From Dendrolimus kikuchii (taxonomy: Eukaryota > Arthropoda > Insecta > Lepidoptera > Lasiocampidae): DNA of 64,000 nucleotides. Below the pieces are notes generated by a model. It ran no database searches and had not been told where the DNA came from. It saw only the letters and a program-made list of their open reading frames with translations. The stretch covers positions 11,775,388-11,839,387 of the forward strand of contig CM034406.1 of assembly GCA_019925095.2 (NCBI GenBank), in the 5' to 3' direction. The position numbers and the translations under genes are program-made. The first letter of the stretch is position 1, and every line of letters begins with the position of its first letter. This document shows, one piece after another, positions 47,213 through 58,757 of this stretch.

Positions 47213-49007
47213 TTTATTTAAAAAATGTTCCAAAATTCCTTCGAGACCGACAGAACGTTTGTGTTGTAATTTTCCACAGGCGTGGATAACCACTTTCCAT
47301 CAAGTAAAACGAAACGATGAAACGATGATATCATTTTCTTTATAAAATTTCTGAGTAATAAGCTTTTTTAAAAAGGTTTTTAAATACAAGCTTTTGAGAT
47401 CCCGGATATCATGTAGCAGCAGATTGCTAGCCAAGACAAGTAAAACGAGCCCAAACACGACGGGTCTATCTTGTTTAGTACAGGAGTTCCTATGGCCACC
47501 TTCCGACTCCATAATCAGAACAGCTCCATGGTACCATATTATAACATTGTCACGCAATATACATATGCGTACAAAATTTCAGCTCAATCAGAAACCGGGA
47601 AGTTGGTCAAATTTAACTTGCAAGATTCCACCTGAACTTACATATATACATACATCCATTGCAAGTTAAATAAAAGCTTGTAAAAAAACTGAATGGTCGA
47701 TAAATCGGTCTCTGTGCAGCCGTGAAAATAATGAAGATTATAAGTTAAATATGGTAGTTACACCGACTGCTAGCGTCCCACGCAAGTGGTGTAACGACTA
47801 ATGAAATTCATGGGTTCATATTAAAGCATGCGGAAATTTGCACGCGTCTATTTGGTGCCACTCCTTCTAAGCAACTGCTAACAGCTAAACGTGCAGTCTA
47901 AGTGTATGATCTCCAACACCCCATATACGAACCTAAACGAACAAATAAAACGGTTTCCGAATACAGACCGTACGCTATGAGTCAGCTGAAATTTTCCACA
48001 CGTCTCGCATAGGCATCCCATATCAACCAATAAAAATAAATGCTTTAAGGCAAATCTACCGATCGATGCCTTCAAGTTACCGAATCGATAGTTTTGCTAT
48101 TATATGCGATAGATATAAGTCTAAGTACACTAATATATAAATGTAAAAGGACGTTTGTTTGAACGTTCATCTGTTTGTTTGTTCCGTAGCATCATAACGT
48201 AAATGAAGTGATTTTCATGAGATTCGGTAAATACTTTACGGGTAAGTAAGTAGAAACAATATTTTAAGTTTTCAAACTCTATTTTATGTTTTTAAACTAT
48301 CGGTCTTATTCATACTGAGTTAGAACAAGTTTGTAAGGCTTTTTAATAACTTTAAAGAAGTCTACAAAGTGTTTAAAATGAGGTTTAAGGATCTTACTAA
48401 CTGAGCTGTCACAAATACATCATCCCTCAAGTATTTTTCAACACCACACTCCGGCTCGTTTTTGATAATTATCGATTATTAATATAACAAACTCCTTTGA
48501 TAATTAATTTATTTTAACACTAAATAGTAACTATTATTATTATACTATATATAGTAACTACATTCATAATTTATTCACCTAATTAAAATAATTAACTTAT
48601 ACGGTCAGTCATCTTCATTACTTAAACTTGGTAGAAATAAATTTACACATAATATTAATAACGCGTTCCATTGAAAAAACGAATTTAAAATGGCAGCTTC
48701 GACCATGGCTTTCACTCACACTTACTCAGTACAGACAGTAAAAAATGTGCAACATCATGTTACTTTTTTAATTCTGCCGTCAAACGTTCACATTGAAGAT
48801 ATATACCCAATCTAAATATGTTACTACAGAGAACAGAGAATCGCCGCATGGGCTATCGCCAGGGGCTGCTGCGGCAAACTTCTTTGTTCTGCGCATGTTA
48901 CGCTGAAGTTACGTATGTTTGCCACATAACGTACAACTCTGGAACCGATCCCAGTAACCACCCAGACCAGATCAAGTAACGAATATTTCGTTTTCCAAAT
49001 AAATAAA
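47213..49007. other. Intergenic DNA with scraps of repeats
   Basis: A SINE-A 3' scrap lies at about 47259-47310 (GGATAACCACTTTCCATCAA). The stretch 47395-47690 (CCATGGTACCATATTATAAC, GCGTACAAAATTTCAGCTCA) has the look of a common lepidopteran repeat, class unknown. The rest shows nothing I recognise. Confidence 0.45.
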
Positions 49008-49319
49008 TATCCGTGCAGGAAGCGAAAAAGAATACTAATTCCTGCGGCCACGAGGCCTGTCGTAAAAGGCGACAAAACAACCCACAGCCAGGTGGTAGGG
49101 CACTTGCTCGATAGTTAACACCTCTGGTATAAAGTAAGCCATCATAACAACTTTGAGTTGTGTTCCGGCATCAGTGGCCAGTTTCCACATTCCCCTTCGT
49201 GTCTGGCAGCACATTGGCAGCACCTCTGGTATTCCTAATGTCCCTACTCAATGTTAACTACTTTCCATCACAATTGGGCCGTTAGCCTGTCTGATGTGCT
49301 TCAGCAATAAAAAAAAATC
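49008..49319 (+). mobile_element. SINE-A, full length
   Basis: It runs from TATCCGTGCAGGAAGCG through CACAGCCAGGTGGTAGGG and GTTGTGTTCCGGCATCAG to CAGCAATAAAAAAAAATC. Confidence 0.9.
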
Positions 49320-50557
49320 TGAATAAATAGAGTAAATCCTATCAGTAATCGAGTCTTAAACCGTTTGTACCAACACTCAAACCACTAACAAAGCTACCTT
49401 GTTGGGTCTCCATACAAAAACTGATATAAAATCTTTCTTGTCCTTAATCATTCTCACTAAGATTAATTTAAACTAAGATAAGATTAAAGTCTGATTTTTA
49501 ATTTATCAGATAAAAGTCTCGACTGAATATAATAGTGAAGCAAAGTGAAAAAAAGAAATATATAGTATCGTACCATATTTTAGCCAATTGTACTATACAT
49601 ATATTATATAAAAATTATATAATACAAACCATATTTTCATCGCAAATTCAACTGCCACGCTTTTTGTTCAGAAAATTACGATTATTTTAAAAATAATAGA
49701 TCTTTGCTGGCCAAAGCAAAAAGTAGTAAAAAATACACACGGAAAATGTAATAATGAAATAAATAAAAATATAATAAATAGTGAAAAATAAATGTGTACT
49801 TATTTCACCTTTTCCCAGAAGTACTATATTTTTACAGCTTAAAAACAAAAACACGCGGACGCATGTTACAGGTGTTAAAACAACTTATGATCAAAATTTT
49901 AAAATATCATAACAGAGATAATTTTAATTACTATACAATAATTAATATGCCATTTGACTCGTTTTACTTGTATCTACTTATGTCGTCATAAGTAGGTACG
50001 ATCGTACAAAATCTATGAGCCTGCGACTTTCTGTAAATTGTAAGTATTTCGTCCTTTAAATAATTGTTGTCTAATAATTGAAACCATTTCTAAGTCATGT
50101 GAATGCAAAATATATTGGTAACTTTACATTATAAAATATCTGTTCATGCACCATGTTTTTGCAAATAAAGATTGATTGGTTGAAAATACAACCTCAAATT
50201 AACTAGCGGCAAAATGTGATCACAAAATATTTTTTGTCTGAGTAGGTACTAATAATTGTACTATCTATCAATTCATGTACAATTTCTACATGGCTCAATT
50301 TTACATTCGTTTCTTCAATACTACGTGTTATACCATAACATCCCACGCTATATTTAAAATATCTACAACTTAATTGGGGGATTCAAATTTTAATACAACT
50401 TTGACCAACTTACTTAGAAGTTTAATTGAAATTATTTCTACAATTTAAAATTATGCATAAACGTTTATACCAGACAATATATTTTTTTTATATTACTAGT
50501 ATATATTTCAAATAAGTTGGTCAAAATTTAATATCATATATTAGAAACCAACATTAT
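49320..50557. other. AT-rich DNA downstream of the K2P gene
   Basis: The part nearest 50557 should include the 3' UTR of the potassium channel gene. Otherwise I see no feature. Confidence 0.5.
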
Positions 50558-50725
50558 CTACATTGGGGTCACTCGTTCAGGTTCTTTATCCTCCCTAATT
50601 GAACAAACCGATCTACGTATGGCACCCCTTTCAAATCTCCCGCTAACGTGATGCAAAACTTCTGGCAAAGATTCATCTTCTGATCTGATCATTATCTCCT
50701 CCGTTAAGTCGGCACTTTCGTCTCG
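50558..50725 (-). other. In-frame 55-codon extension after the K2P stop codon
   Basis: Directly after the TGA (50726-50728) the same frame continues CGA GAC GAA and reads 55 codons to a TAG (50558-50560). It begins RDESADLTEEIMI and ends KEPERVTPM. The peptide is charged and hydrophilic, like a cytoplasmic C-terminal tail, and includes RRSV, a PKA-type phosphorylation motif. TGA followed by C is a known leaky stop context. It may be a readthrough extension, or the true C-terminus cut off by a recent nonsense change (CGA to TGA is a single CpG transition). Confidence 0.6.
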
Positions 50726-52515
50726 TCAAGACCTATGCAGAAACTCTGAAGTAATCACTTTCTGTGAATTCGCTTTCAACACTTTCTCGTGGTGCCTCAA
50801 TCGATGGACAATTTCATCATGCAGTACATTGAAACACATCGCAGTTAGGGCAAGACCAGTTATAATGTAGATCGAACAGAACCAAACAGTTCCAGTAGAT
50901 GCTCCGTTCTTCTGAGTGGCGCCAGGTGCTAAATGTCCAAAGCCAATAGTGCTGAGACTCATAAAGCAGAAATAAATACCATCAATTGGACTCCATCCTT
51001 CTAACTGGTACAAAACTAATGCTCCAAAGAAAATATAAGTGAAAATTGCAGCAAGACATAAAAACACAGGAGCCAGAATTGAAAACCCACGTAAAGAAAC
51101 CTTTGAATCTGTATCTGTGCAGCTCATAGAATCACAGTCTCGTAGAAAGCTTAAACCTTGTGTTTTGTCTTTGACCGAGGTTGTACTGACACTATGAGCT
51201 TGTGAAGCTGATATTATAGTGCCAGATGGTGATCTAACGTAGTAAGGTTCTTGAAGATGCAATGTTTGGTTTCTGTAGTCATCTAACCTTCTAACTTTCT
51301 CCTTTCGTTCTTTGCTTGTCATAGTCCTTTCATCTAGGCAGCAGTATCCACATTTTGTGCAAAGACAACAACAAAGTGCCCTACTGAATACGCTTCTTGC
51401 TAATCTAGATAGTAAAGCTCCTACAACTGATAAATATAGTAGTGTCAATGGTATACCTATTACTGCGTAACCTATTGTTACAGCCTTACCCAGAGCAGTT
51501 TTTGGAGCTACGCTGCCGTAACCTGCGAAAAAAAATTGTAATATTATGTTTTTATAAAATAAAAACCCCAGGTATTTTTATAAACTATTGTAAAACTTGG
51601 TTAAACAACTCTTATGTTTCAATTTAATTTTACTTGTAATATCTTAACTTGAAATAACGTATGTATGTTTTTATTTAAAATTTAATTAAATTGTCATTTA
51701 ATAATATCACATTGGAAATGCTTTCGCTGCTTCTTCTCCTATAACAGGAACCAAAATGGTTTTGGAAGCGGTGGTAAACTCATGACTCAATAAATAATTT
51801 GAAAGATTCTATTGTAAATTAAAAAATATGTATATATTTCATATGACCAGCATTGATTTGCCTAAACTGTATCTAAAAAAACAGTTTTATAAAAAGAAAT
51901 AATAAACTTACCTATTGTTGTAAGAACAGTTAGAGAGTACAAAAAAGCTTTTGCAAAGTTCCACTCGTAGTCATCTACCAATGCTGGTGCTGACTCTAAA
52001 GCTCTAGCTCCTCCATATTGAGCCGAGACATCTGCTGCAACTCTTGCCACCAACTTCTCTTGAAATCTTGCTATTTCTTGAGCTGCAAGTCTTGTCCAGT
52101 TCTCTTTGTAAAGAATATTTAGCGAAACAGTAATCTCCCAAATGCTTTCAACAGTTTGGGATCTTAATTCTGCACTAGCTTGAGAAATGGTACCATTTAG
52201 TTTAGATAAAGGCAAAGTTTTTTGATTTTCATTAGCTTGATACGATGTTGTCGCTAGAGTTTTCTGGTGGACCTTTGCAGCACTGCCTTCTATAGCAAGG
52301 AATATGAAGGCACCAAGCAAGGTATATATAAGTAATAGAGCAAATATTCCTAAGTTGGTAATACACCCAGCAACCATAGTCTTCTTTTTACTTTTCTTTG
52401 TTTTGACGCAAAGACAACAAGTTGTGATGACGTCATCATCCACTTTATAATTCTCGGACTTTCCATTTTTCTTAAATTTTCCATTGACATGATTCTTTTT
52501 CTTATTTTTGTCCAT
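50726..52515 (-). CDS. Two-pore-domain (K2P, KCNK/TWiK-like) potassium channel, two coding exons
   Basis: Exon 1 is 52515-51912, exon 2 is 51522-50726; joined they give 1,401 nt, 466 codons plus stop. K2P channels are dimers in the plasma membrane that carry background potassium current. Seen: basic N-terminus with CCLC (33-36), TM1 about 54-76, a long extracellular loop with sequons at Asn107 and Asn139, pore 1 filter TTIGYG (199-204, rebuilt across the splice), TM2 about 214-238, a Cys cluster at 252-263, TM3 about 352-374, pore 2 TIGFG (393-397), TM4 about 414-436. The start ATG at 52515 follows a six-codon upstream ORF that stops eight bases earlier. The intron splits the first Gly codon of pore 1, a placement known from many K2P genes. 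The frame continues after the TGA stop. Which insect paralogue this is I cannot say. Confidence 0.93.
51523..51911 (-). other. K2P gene intron (389 bp)
   Basis: Donor ATAG|GTAAGT at 51912/51911 and acceptor TTTTTTTTCGCAG|G at 51523/51522. Removing it restores TTIGYG. It is phase 1. Confidence 0.93.
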
Positions 52516-52625
52516 TTTTATGGTGTCTGATCATTCATGGTTTTAAAATAATAAGAATAAGACCAGTTTGATTTTAACAAATCGTCTCGTAAATCTTATT
52601 GAGATGTAAACCAGGAAGTCCATCT
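52516..52625 (-). promoter_or_regulatory. K2P 5' leader with upstream ORF and possible 5' UTR splice acceptor
   Basis: On the minus strand a short ORF, ATGAATGATCAGACACCATAA (MNDQTP), ends just before the main ATG and could lower translation. Further out, TTTTTAATTTCAG near 52623 resembles a splice acceptor, suggesting that the 5' UTR begins in an exon further upstream. Confidence 0.4.
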
Positions 52626-52680
52626 GAAATTAAAAATATGTATATAAGCAAATTATAAGTACCTACAAACGACCTTCACT

Positions 52681-53173
52681 ATAGTCTGTCCAAGCCTTTA
52701 TTTTACTTTTGACAGCTCGATGACGGATCAATTAGTAATGTCCTAATGCGGTACCTACTTGATTTGTATATAAAAATTGACTTTATTTGTAAATAATTTT
52801 TAATCAATTTAACTTATCTATACATTTTTGCTAAAAGTATTACATCGTGTAATAAATATACCCACACTGCAATCAACATATTTTACAAATATTAAATAAG
52901 CCAATAAGACGGCACCTATAATAATTGCGGTAATATTTTTCTTTAAAGTGGAACATTTTGTTTTCAAATCGATTACTTTCGATTTATTAACGTATAGCGT
53001 CGATGATTTGATAGTATGTGCGTTGCGTGATTCACAGAACATGACTGTTACAGTACCACAACAATAAAGTACGACAAATTTGCAATTTTTTCCATGTAGT
53101 ATATACTTTCAAGAAATATGTAACTTGATAGAAATGCAAACGTCAAAAGTAAAATGAACGCTCGGCAACAGTA
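52681..53173. mobile_element. TIR element mR, uninterrupted copy
   Basis: The ends CTATAGTCTGTCCAAG...TTTTACTTTTGAC and GTCAAAAGTAAAAT...CAACAGTATAAG are inverted repeats over about 33 bases. The 493-bp body aligns with the outer parts of 20985-23123 and lacks the mX insertion. It lies just beyond the 5' leader of the K2P gene. Confidence 0.8.
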
Positions 53174-54441
53174 TAAGATTTATTATTTTAATTCATCAAA
53201 TGTGAAAAAGAATCGTAATTTATCGTAGACCATAGTATAGGTAAGGTTCCTAGCAGAGTATGTACCTACTGTCCAGACAGTTTTCAGGGTTCCTGTACTT
53301 AAATTAAAAAAAAGGAATCCTTATGATCTCACTTCGACGTCTGTCTGTCTGATTATCTGTTTGTGTGAACCCTCTAAGTGGGAGTGCGACTGGTGTGTAT
53401 TGTTTAACTTATAATTAGTAGATCCTCGTCTTACCCTCCGGCCTTGCTTTAGATTTTATTCATAATAGTTACTAAAAATAGGCCAGGTCGTAATCAACCT
53501 CATAAAAATTACCAGTAAAACGATTTCATTCTCAAATTGCTTAGATTTCTTTAACAATATTCAATACGAAGGTAAACCGTAAATACTTTCCCTCTAGATA
53601 CTGTCATTTAAAATGCAATGTATTCCGATAGTACGTCATTATCCTAAGTCAGCAAAATAGAAAAACACTTTACAAGTAAAAGGCGGGAGGGAGAAAATCG
53701 AAAAGCACCTTTGTTCACAGAAAATGCAGATGTTTAACATAAAATATACTCGTAAGTAGAAAGATCTTAAAAATACTTCGGATCAGAATTCAAACACTTT
53801 CTTTTTGCAAATAAATGAGTTCTTTAAATTAACTTTTGTAAAGCTGAGAAGCATTTTGTATTCAAAATGCAACAACATACAACACTGAAGTCAAACATGA
53901 CAGCTTTCTCAATCATTTGTTTTGGAAAAGATTTATGTACTTAATGTAAACGATAATGCATCAGCATAAAACAAACATATAAATACATAATATTCTCGCA
54001 TAAAAATAATCAGTATTCTACAAAAACTGTGCATTTTAAAGTAGACTTCTTTTTAAAATTAAACAGCACAAGCAATAGGAGTCGCAAGTTGCAACTGTGT
54101 ATAGCGGAAATAAATATGCTTCAGTGGATGTGTAAAATCATATTGCAGATCTGCTTCAGGAACTTCAAGAAAAAATGTTTTTAATAAATTATTTTTTTTT
54201 AAACTAGAAGAAACTATACCATTTTGGAACCCCCTTACTCAATGATTGGCACCGTATTAATTAATTCAAAATATTATAAAATCTTAATATTCTTTTTGAT
54301 TTGTTGCCATACAATGATAATAATTATATTATTGTATAGCTATGAAATATAAAAATTTCTTAATAATTTGAGAAAATTTGCTGGATGCCTATCGTGCGAT
54401 AGGGTAAAGGGTGGCAACAAAGCTATAGTTTTATCTTATTA
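53174..54441. other. Intergenic DNA without recognised features
   Basis: A patch near 53280-53370 (GGGTTCCTGTACTT, GTCTGTCTGTCTG) is of a kind common in lepidopteran repeats. No gene is seen. Confidence 0.45.
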
Positions 54442-54686
54442 CTAGCTTCTACTCGCGACTTCGTCCGCGTAGAATAATTTAAAAAAAAGTAAGTTAAAAA
54501 AACCCCCCGATTTTGAAACATTCTTCATTGGTGCTCCGCTCCTATTAGTCTTAGCGTGATGATATAACCTTCATCGATAAATGGGCTATCTAACACTGAA
54601 AGAATATTTCACATCAGACTAGTAGTTCCTGAGGTTAGCGCGTTCAAGCAAACAAACAAACAAACTCTTCAGCTTTATATATAAGA
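54442..54686 (-). mobile_element. Non-autonomous Helitron, 245 bp, minus strand
   Basis: On the minus strand it starts TCTTATATATAAAGCTG after an A and ends GCGAGTAGAAGCTAG before a T, with the common ACGCGGACGAAGTCGCG block near its 3' end. Confidence 0.85.
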
Positions 54687-55204
54687 TAAAATATGACCGA
54701 TATATAAAAATAAATCTATTGCACAATTTATACAAAATTTTATTTCGGAATATTGCACGCCATTTCTGATAACCGATTAGAACATATCAATAGATTACTT
54801 GTATACCATCGGTGTAATGTTGCGGAAACCAAAAGACAATAGAGAGTGATATAATGGCTGGTGAATGGGCGAACTTTGTCAATAAACGTGTTGTACATTT
54901 ACACCTTTTAAATAAACAATCCCTTCATACCAGAACCATGGAACAATTCGCTAGTTGACACTTTTTGAGAAACAGGTTTATATTGTGCCTTATGGTCTAT
55001 TTTAGCCAAAATATTAATATTTCAGTAAAAAAACAACATGAACATATTTTATTTAAGAATTTTATAAATATTTTGACATTTCGTAACGAAAACGCGTCAA
55101 GCTGTCATGGCGTCTCGCATGACGTCACGGTGTGCAAAACAAACATCTGTTTGGTTGAAGTGTTATCAAAAGTTTAAAAAATACATAATAATAAATGTAT
55201 ACTA

Positions 55205-55680
55205 ATTATTACAAACACTGTACAGTACCGCAGTGTATCAGAACAACGATAAAAACACCACAGAAACTGTTTTTTTACGTGTCTAAGGGGTAAACAAATG
55301 AGGAGAAAGTGGCCACATTTTTGTGAAGATCATTTTGATGTAAGTGTTTATCAGCCCTATTTATAATTCTACGTTACCAAATGATATGGAAAATAACGTA
55401 TAATATCAAATAATGGGATCTGTATCACACTTACGTTTGAAAGCAAGCTGTTTACCTAGTAAATTTGATTGTAAGACAGATAGAAGAAAGCGAACTTGTA
55501 GCAGTCTAAATCGACCATATATAACAATAAAGAACAAAAGATGATGCTATTAAGAAAGTGTGTAAATAAATCAGTTGAAAGTACTACTATATTAGCCAGT
55601 ACCAGTGGGGCTAGTTTAATTCTTGAAAATACTTCTAACACAACCACAGGTTCTTACATTAATAGTGAATAGCTCCAATA
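55205..55680 (+). pseudogene. THAP-domain protein relic
   Basis: The first frame reads YYKHCTVPQCIRTTIKTPQK then LFFYVSKG and a stop; another frame continues RRKWPHFCEDHFDV. The pattern C-x4-C ... W ... C-x2-HF is that of a THAP zinc-binding DNA-binding domain. Further on, HLRLKASCLPSKFDCKTDRR resembles the linker that follows in such proteins. Several stops and shifts make it inactive. Confidence 0.72.
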
Positions 55681-56155
55681 TTAATTTTCTTGAAACAATC
55701 TAATAATAATATTGTCAATTTATTTTCAGTTTTGCCCCAGGAAGAAGGTTTACAAGGTCTTACAACAGCAAATAAATCTGTTTAAGTACTGATGACACAT
55801 AAATATAGAAGTAAAGCTACTCAATCCAGTATTAAGCTAAGCCAGACTGTGGATCAGGCAGGATCACTAGTAGTCTTCACAAAAATCAGTTTCTTCATTT
55901 CCATTTTAAGTGAAATATTCTGTGAAATCATTAAGGCCATCTGGATCCAGTATAAGCAGTTTCAAAGAAATTAATAATGGAAGAAGTCACTGTGACACTC
56001 TGTCTTTATATACTCCATCTGTTACTCACACAGAGTCCTCACTATCACCATTCCGCTCAACACATCCAGATCAAATCTTTCATACAAATAAAAAATATGT
56101 AAATAAATATCTTTTCCATGAACAATTTTACTTCATAGATGATAAGTCCACTAAT

Positions 56156-56287
56156 GGCTGGTTCATATATCTTATAGAGTTCCTTTACATTACCATCGCT
56201 TAAAATTTGACATAAGCTTCATACAAATAATGTAAAGATTCAACTGATGGTTGTGCGAGTGAATAGTAAGATATAGGAACCGGCCTT
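56156..56287. mobile_element. MITE mC, copy inside the THAP/YqaJ relic
   Basis: TGGCTGGTTCATATATCTTA and GATATAGGAACCGGCC are inverted ends, and AAAATTTGACATAAG and GCGAGTGAATAGTA match the 44577 copy. Confidence 0.8.
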
Positions 56288-56529
56288 AAGTAGTCATGAA
56301 CTAACCTAGTTACCCTAGTCCTAGAGCATGGTAGTTTAGTTAATTTATAAGATTGTCTCATTAAATAAAACTCCAAAATCATTTTGTTTTATTTTATTAT
56401 AAAATGATGAGATCAGAACCTACCTAGTGGTTACTTTATATGCTTTGATAAAGTAATGGATACATATGTCATTACCAAAATGGTAACAAACTGTTACCAT
56501 TTAAGATCATTAACATATTCATAACAGAT

Positions 56530-56925
56530 TGCTATACAGAAAGTTTAAATTTTTTACTATTAGAAAAATTTGGATCCGCTATACAAAATATACATGTTTC
56601 TACAGCAGTCAAATATATTTATATTTGTAATTGAGCATATTTGTCTGTAGGCTTCCCATCTTTAATATAATTTGAATATGGTTTGTACTGTAGAGACACT
56701 TAATTTCTACTATGCAATTTTCACATGTACCATCCGGTGAACCAGCAGTCATTGGATATTGTTGACTTAATATGAGACCACATTTCTTAATTTTTTTTAT
56801 GAAGTTTCAGCTCCAAATTTTCTCTGACTGTGGGTCTTGCATCTACTTACTTCCAAAGCCTGTGATACTGTTATCCATCCATATCTTAATTCATGCCAAA
56901 GACTGCTTTTAAATTGCTCCCTTGT
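56530..56925 (-). pseudogene. YqaJ-type nuclease relic
   Basis: Minus-strand pieces read EQFKSSLWHELRYGWITVSQ, then LILSQQYPMTAGSPDG and CIVEIKCLYSTNHI, and after a shift CIFCIADPNFSNSKKF. The WHELRxGxIT, ASPDG-like and VEIKC blocks are the catalytic core of the YqaJ/lambda-exonuclease fold (Asp of SPDG, Glu and Lys of VEIK). Stops and shifts separate the pieces. Confidence 0.78.
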
Positions 56926-58073
56926 TTCCACTTAAATTTTTTATTTACATCTGATATTACTGCATTTCTTAAAAATAACTCATTTTTCGTTATATTTTAA
57001 AACAAGTTGACACATTAAAGAGCTGGCTGTATCACTGAGAACAGAATATGTTGATATTTAAATAATGCACAATCCTCAAGTTTCATTTATTGTGCTTCTT
57101 TTAAAAACTTATGAGTACATTTGAATTTGATGGTAAACTAGGGTTACTACTACATATTTTAAACTGGTTCACAGTTATGATAGCTTCGATTTTTTCCAAT
57201 AACTAAGGTTCTTCACTCCTGCGATGACGATAATTTCGATAGCACTTTATGATCTGGGTATATTTTACACTTTACAATACAGAAGTTTGCAATCACGTTT
57301 CAAATGCACATAACTTATGGCGTCATCTCCATAACATACTTGCGATGATCTACAAAACAAATTTCACCATTAGCATCAACATTTACGAATATTAAAATTA
57401 TCATAACCTCAAAAATAATAATTAAAAAATAATACTTTGCCATATCTTAATCACAATTTTAACACTAGGTGCTATTGTTTAATGTTATAATACGTAGAAT
57501 CCATAGTAGTTTGTGATGTTATATACTTACACAGAAGTTTTAAGAGCACAAATTGGTGTTAGTTGCGAAAAAGGCACCCAGCATAACAACATCGATTTTT
57601 GGCAAATTACTGGTTTTTGCTTTTATAAAACTTGCGTTTGTTATAATTTGTAGTTGTAGTCGTATGAACACAGTGTATAACAATGGAAATACTATTATTT
57701 TACAGCAAAATTACTGGAAAATGATGAATTTTCACTGAAAATTCATTAGAACTTGTTGTGTTTTGCACACTATGACGTCACGCGCTCTGATTGGCGTTCA
57801 TTGTCACGTGACTAATGGCTGCAATGTAACAGTTTTATTTCTCAAAAATATAAATTAATATTTATTATTTTAATTAAAACAATTTATTTTTGACATGTTT
57901 AGATCGTAATCTACGATATATATAAAAATCTGCCTATATTTTTCATACTGTCAACTACCGGATTGTAATTTTTACTATCTTTTTCCTGCAAAGTGGCTTC
58001 ATTATTATATAATTAGAACTAAGTTTTAGCGGTTTCAAGCGCAATTTTAATTGGATAATTTAGTTATTTATAA

Positions 58074-58250
58074 TTAGCTTCCGCCACTTCACTCGCGTGA
58101 CACTTGACATTTATTTTCAAATTTTCATAACATACAAGAAATTTAAAATCTTTCTGTTTTAAGCCTGAAACATTTTAATTGAAACCCGTTTATCCGTTTC
58201 ATACCATATTCGGAACAAACGACAGACAAAATTTCTAAAAAAAATCAGCC
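58074..58250 (-). mobile_element. Helitron remnant, minus strand
   Basis: TTAGCTTCCGCCACTTCACT at the left is a reversed CTAA-ended Helitron 3' terminus. The segment CGGAACAAACGACAGACAAA near the right fits the same group. Confidence 0.5.
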
Positions 58251-58498
58251 TGGATCCTAGGGTCCACCCGCAGCCAAATACCTCAAGATTTCACATTTTT
58301 TAATGGTGCGGTCAAATATTGACTGTGGCCGAATATGTCTTACTTAAAGCGTTTAAAATAATGGCGCCATCGAACAGCCACATTAATTTATATACCTGTT
58401 ATCTGTCAATATTAAACGTCATTAAAAATTTAAAGAAAAATCGCATCAAAAATAACGCATTACACCCATCGCGCTACATCTGTGTGAAACGGCCTATT

Positions 58499-58720
58499 TC
58501 AAATTCAAATTCAAAAGTTTTTATTCAAAATAAGTTCTACTGGAGAACATTTTTGAAAATTCATAGATGTAAGTGAAAATTAAAACTTCTTCCTATTCTA
58601 TGTACACAGCTTCGCAAAGTATTATCGCTGTTCAAAGGAAAAGAAGCGGCAAGAAACTCCCCAGCAACACATCTAGCCAAAAACATTTTTTCATCATAAT
58701 TATTTATATATTATGTTCTA
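58499..58720 (-). mobile_element. LINE 3' end, minus strand
   Basis: TCAAATTCAAATTCAAAAGTT followed by TTTATTCAAAATAAGTTC and, further on, GCGGCAAGAAACTCCCCAGC is the usual antisense layout of an abundant lepidopteran LINE 3' UTR. No coding part is present. Confidence 0.5.
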
Positions 58721-58757
58721 TCTTTATTTATATATTTCTGTAACATTATCCCAGATG

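Larger units (their letters stand above)
55085..57835. mobile_element. Relic of a THAP + YqaJ DNA transposon (ISL2EU-like)
   Basis: Inverted repeats lie at 55120-55140 (TGACGTCACGGTGTGCAAAAC) and 57760-57780 (GTTTTGCACACTATGACGTCA), 19 of 21 paired. Between them are a THAP-domain gene relic on the plus strand and a YqaJ-nuclease relic on the minus strand, pointing toward each other. ISL2EU transposons are known to encode a THAP-bearing transposase and a YqaJ-type protein. The outer ends and target duplication are not resolved. Confidence 0.65.
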
